Assembly: GCA_046259385.1 (NCBI GenBank)
Contig: JBJYWI010000291.1
Location: forward strand, 1 to 64,000
Direction: 5' to 3'
DNA length: 64,000 nt
Source: CAVWDI01 sp046259385
GTDB taxonomy: Bacteria; Chloroflexota; Anaerolineae; Anaerolineales; UBA4823
The notes beneath the pieces were generated by a model, which saw only the letters and a program-made list of their open reading frames with translations, ran no database searches and had not been told where the DNA came from. Shown piece by piece: positions 63,415 to 64,000 of the stretch. Every line of letters begins with the position of its first letter. Within the stretch, counting starts at the first letter, position 1. A program made the translations under genes and the position numbers.

Positions 63415-63893
63415 TGTCGCCGGAAGAATTTAAACCTGAGATTGTATCATTTTGCTGTCACTACTGCGCCTATGCGGCCGCTGATCTGGCAGGTTCGTTG
63501 CGCCTTGAGTACCCCCCTTCCATCAAGGTAATCGAATTACCCTGCTCCGGTAAGGTGGATGTGCTGTACGCTCTGCGCGCCTTCGAAGACGGCGCGGACG
63601 GCGTTATGGTCGCCGGTTGACTGGAAGGTGACTGCCATTACCTGGAAGGTAATATCAATGCCCGCCGGCGAGTAGAATATATCAGAGAGATGCTGGAAGA
63701 GATCGGCCTTGAAGGGAGACGGATCCAGATGGTAAACGTCTCTGCAGCGATGGGAGGTCAGTTCGCCTGGTCCGCGGCTGAATTTACGGAAGAGATCCGG
63801 CGTTTAGGTCCCAGTAAGTTGAATAATAGAATCGATCGCGAACCATCTTTAGCTCATGAAGATGAGCTGCCAAGCAAACCTGAGGGAGGGTAA
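63414..63893 (+). CDS. MvhD-like iron-sulfur protein with predicted selenocysteine (UGA at 63618-63620)
   Basis: Read with the UGA as Sec this gives 159 aa. Residues before it match MvhD (FCCHYC near 14-18, LPCSGK at 44). The UGA is codon 69 in VMVAG-Sec-LEGDCHYLEGN, exactly where MvhD has Cys (AGCxxGDCHYxxGN) and where the paralogue upstream has Cys73. The frame stays open 90 codons further with clear MvhD homology. Immediately after the UGA, AGGUGA (63626-63631) pairs with UUACCU (63638-63643), and ATTACC (63637-63642) with GGTAAT (63648-63653) as an alternative, so a bacterial SECIS is possible. ATG 63414 overlaps the HdrA stop. Confidence 0.82.
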
Positions 63894-63894
63894 A

Positions 63895-64000
63895 GTGAAC
63901 CAGCAACCTTATATTATGATTGTAGACGATGATCCCGATATTCTGGAGGGAATCATTACAATACTTGAAACCCAACCCTACCGCCTTGCCACAGCCCGGG
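63895..64000 (+). CDS. Response regulator receiver domain, 3' part outside window
   Basis: A GTG start one base after the MvhD stop codon, with GAGGGAGGG upstream, gives MNQQPYIMIVDDDPDILEGI before the window ends. The IVDDDPD block is the acidic pocket of CheY-like receiver domains, where the phosphorylated Asp is about 45 residues further on. Tight spacing suggests it belongs to the same operon, perhaps as its regulator. The rest is outside the window. Confidence 0.85.
   Translation, partial: MNQQPYIMIVDDDPDILEGIITILETQPYRLATAR

Noticed and set aside
63618..63620. TGA as a true stop ending a short MvhD
   Set aside because: Homology continues in the same frame for 90 codons after it, the codon falls exactly on the conserved Cys, and the operon spacing fits the longer protein.
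1..64000. CRISPR arrays, prophage or insertion sequences
   Set aside because: No regularly spaced repeats, transposase, integrase or phage structural genes were seen.

Overview
The window looks like part of a draft genome or metagenome bin of an anaerobic or facultative member of the Chloroflexota, probably Anaerolineae-like. This is inferred from gene content, not from a marker gene. The clues are a secreted protein ending in the tail LYLPLIPRN, a LuxR-type regulator fused to an NB-ARC-like ATPase and TPRs, a partner-switching cluster with SpoIIE phosphatase and ParA-like ATPase, and very large HdrA fusion proteins. Three runs of exactly 100 N (2561-2660, 7759-7858, 23175-23274) are scaffold gaps. 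No rRNA, convincing tRNA, CRISPR array, phage or insertion sequence was found.

Layout. 1-9.5 kb: a truncated sulfatase, a DNA-repair-type phosphoesterase, a TGS-domain GTPase, a heterodimeric ABC exporter, and small proteins, one of them behind a strong promoter carrying two GAAC-N4-GTTC boxes. 9.5-23 kb: a structured non-coding stretch, YceI lipoprotein, metallopeptidase, ACT protein, LuxR-ATPase regulator, tryptophanase, FAD oxidoreductase, secreted protein, tandem Usp protein and ARPP-1 protein. 23-32 kb: HXXEE protein, saccharopine-dehydrogenase-like protein, Rieske protein, alpha/beta hydrolase, AlkD-like and SPL-like repair proteins, two ICMT-like methyltransferases, and a TrmB regulator next to a VIT1/CCC1 metal transporter. 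32-45 kb: two MFS transporters, a membrane-anchored EEP phosphodiesterase, FtsH, CDF transporter, YjbQ, EamA, a YcaQ-type glycosylase and an isochorismatase. 46-51.6 kb: a signalling block (unknown protein, anti-sigma kinase, STAS, PAS-PP2C, ParA-like ATPase, HD-cNMP protein) with two decayed gene remnants. 51.6-54.5 kb: a minus-strand block of ADP-ribosylglycohydrolase, a broken methyltransferase, DUF1801 and SDR.

54.6-64 kb is the most interesting part. A strong promoter and a roughly 280-nt leader precede an operon of a 1075-aa tandem HdrA fusion, an MvhD-like protein, a 1535-aa HdrA-GltD/NfnB-HdrA fusion, a second MvhD-like protein whose reading frame is crossed by an in-frame UGA exactly where a cysteine is expected (predicted selenocysteine), and the start of a response regulator. 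Together these suggest a flavin-based electron-bifurcating or confurcating complex. It would use NAD(P)H through the GltD-like module and iron-sulfur relays through the MvhD subunits. No hydrogenase, formate dehydrogenase or HdrBC gene is in the window, so the electron partners are unknown.

The window also holds several broken genes (8.8, 31.8, 49.8, 51.5 and 52.6 kb), suggesting ongoing gene decay, local assembly error, or both.
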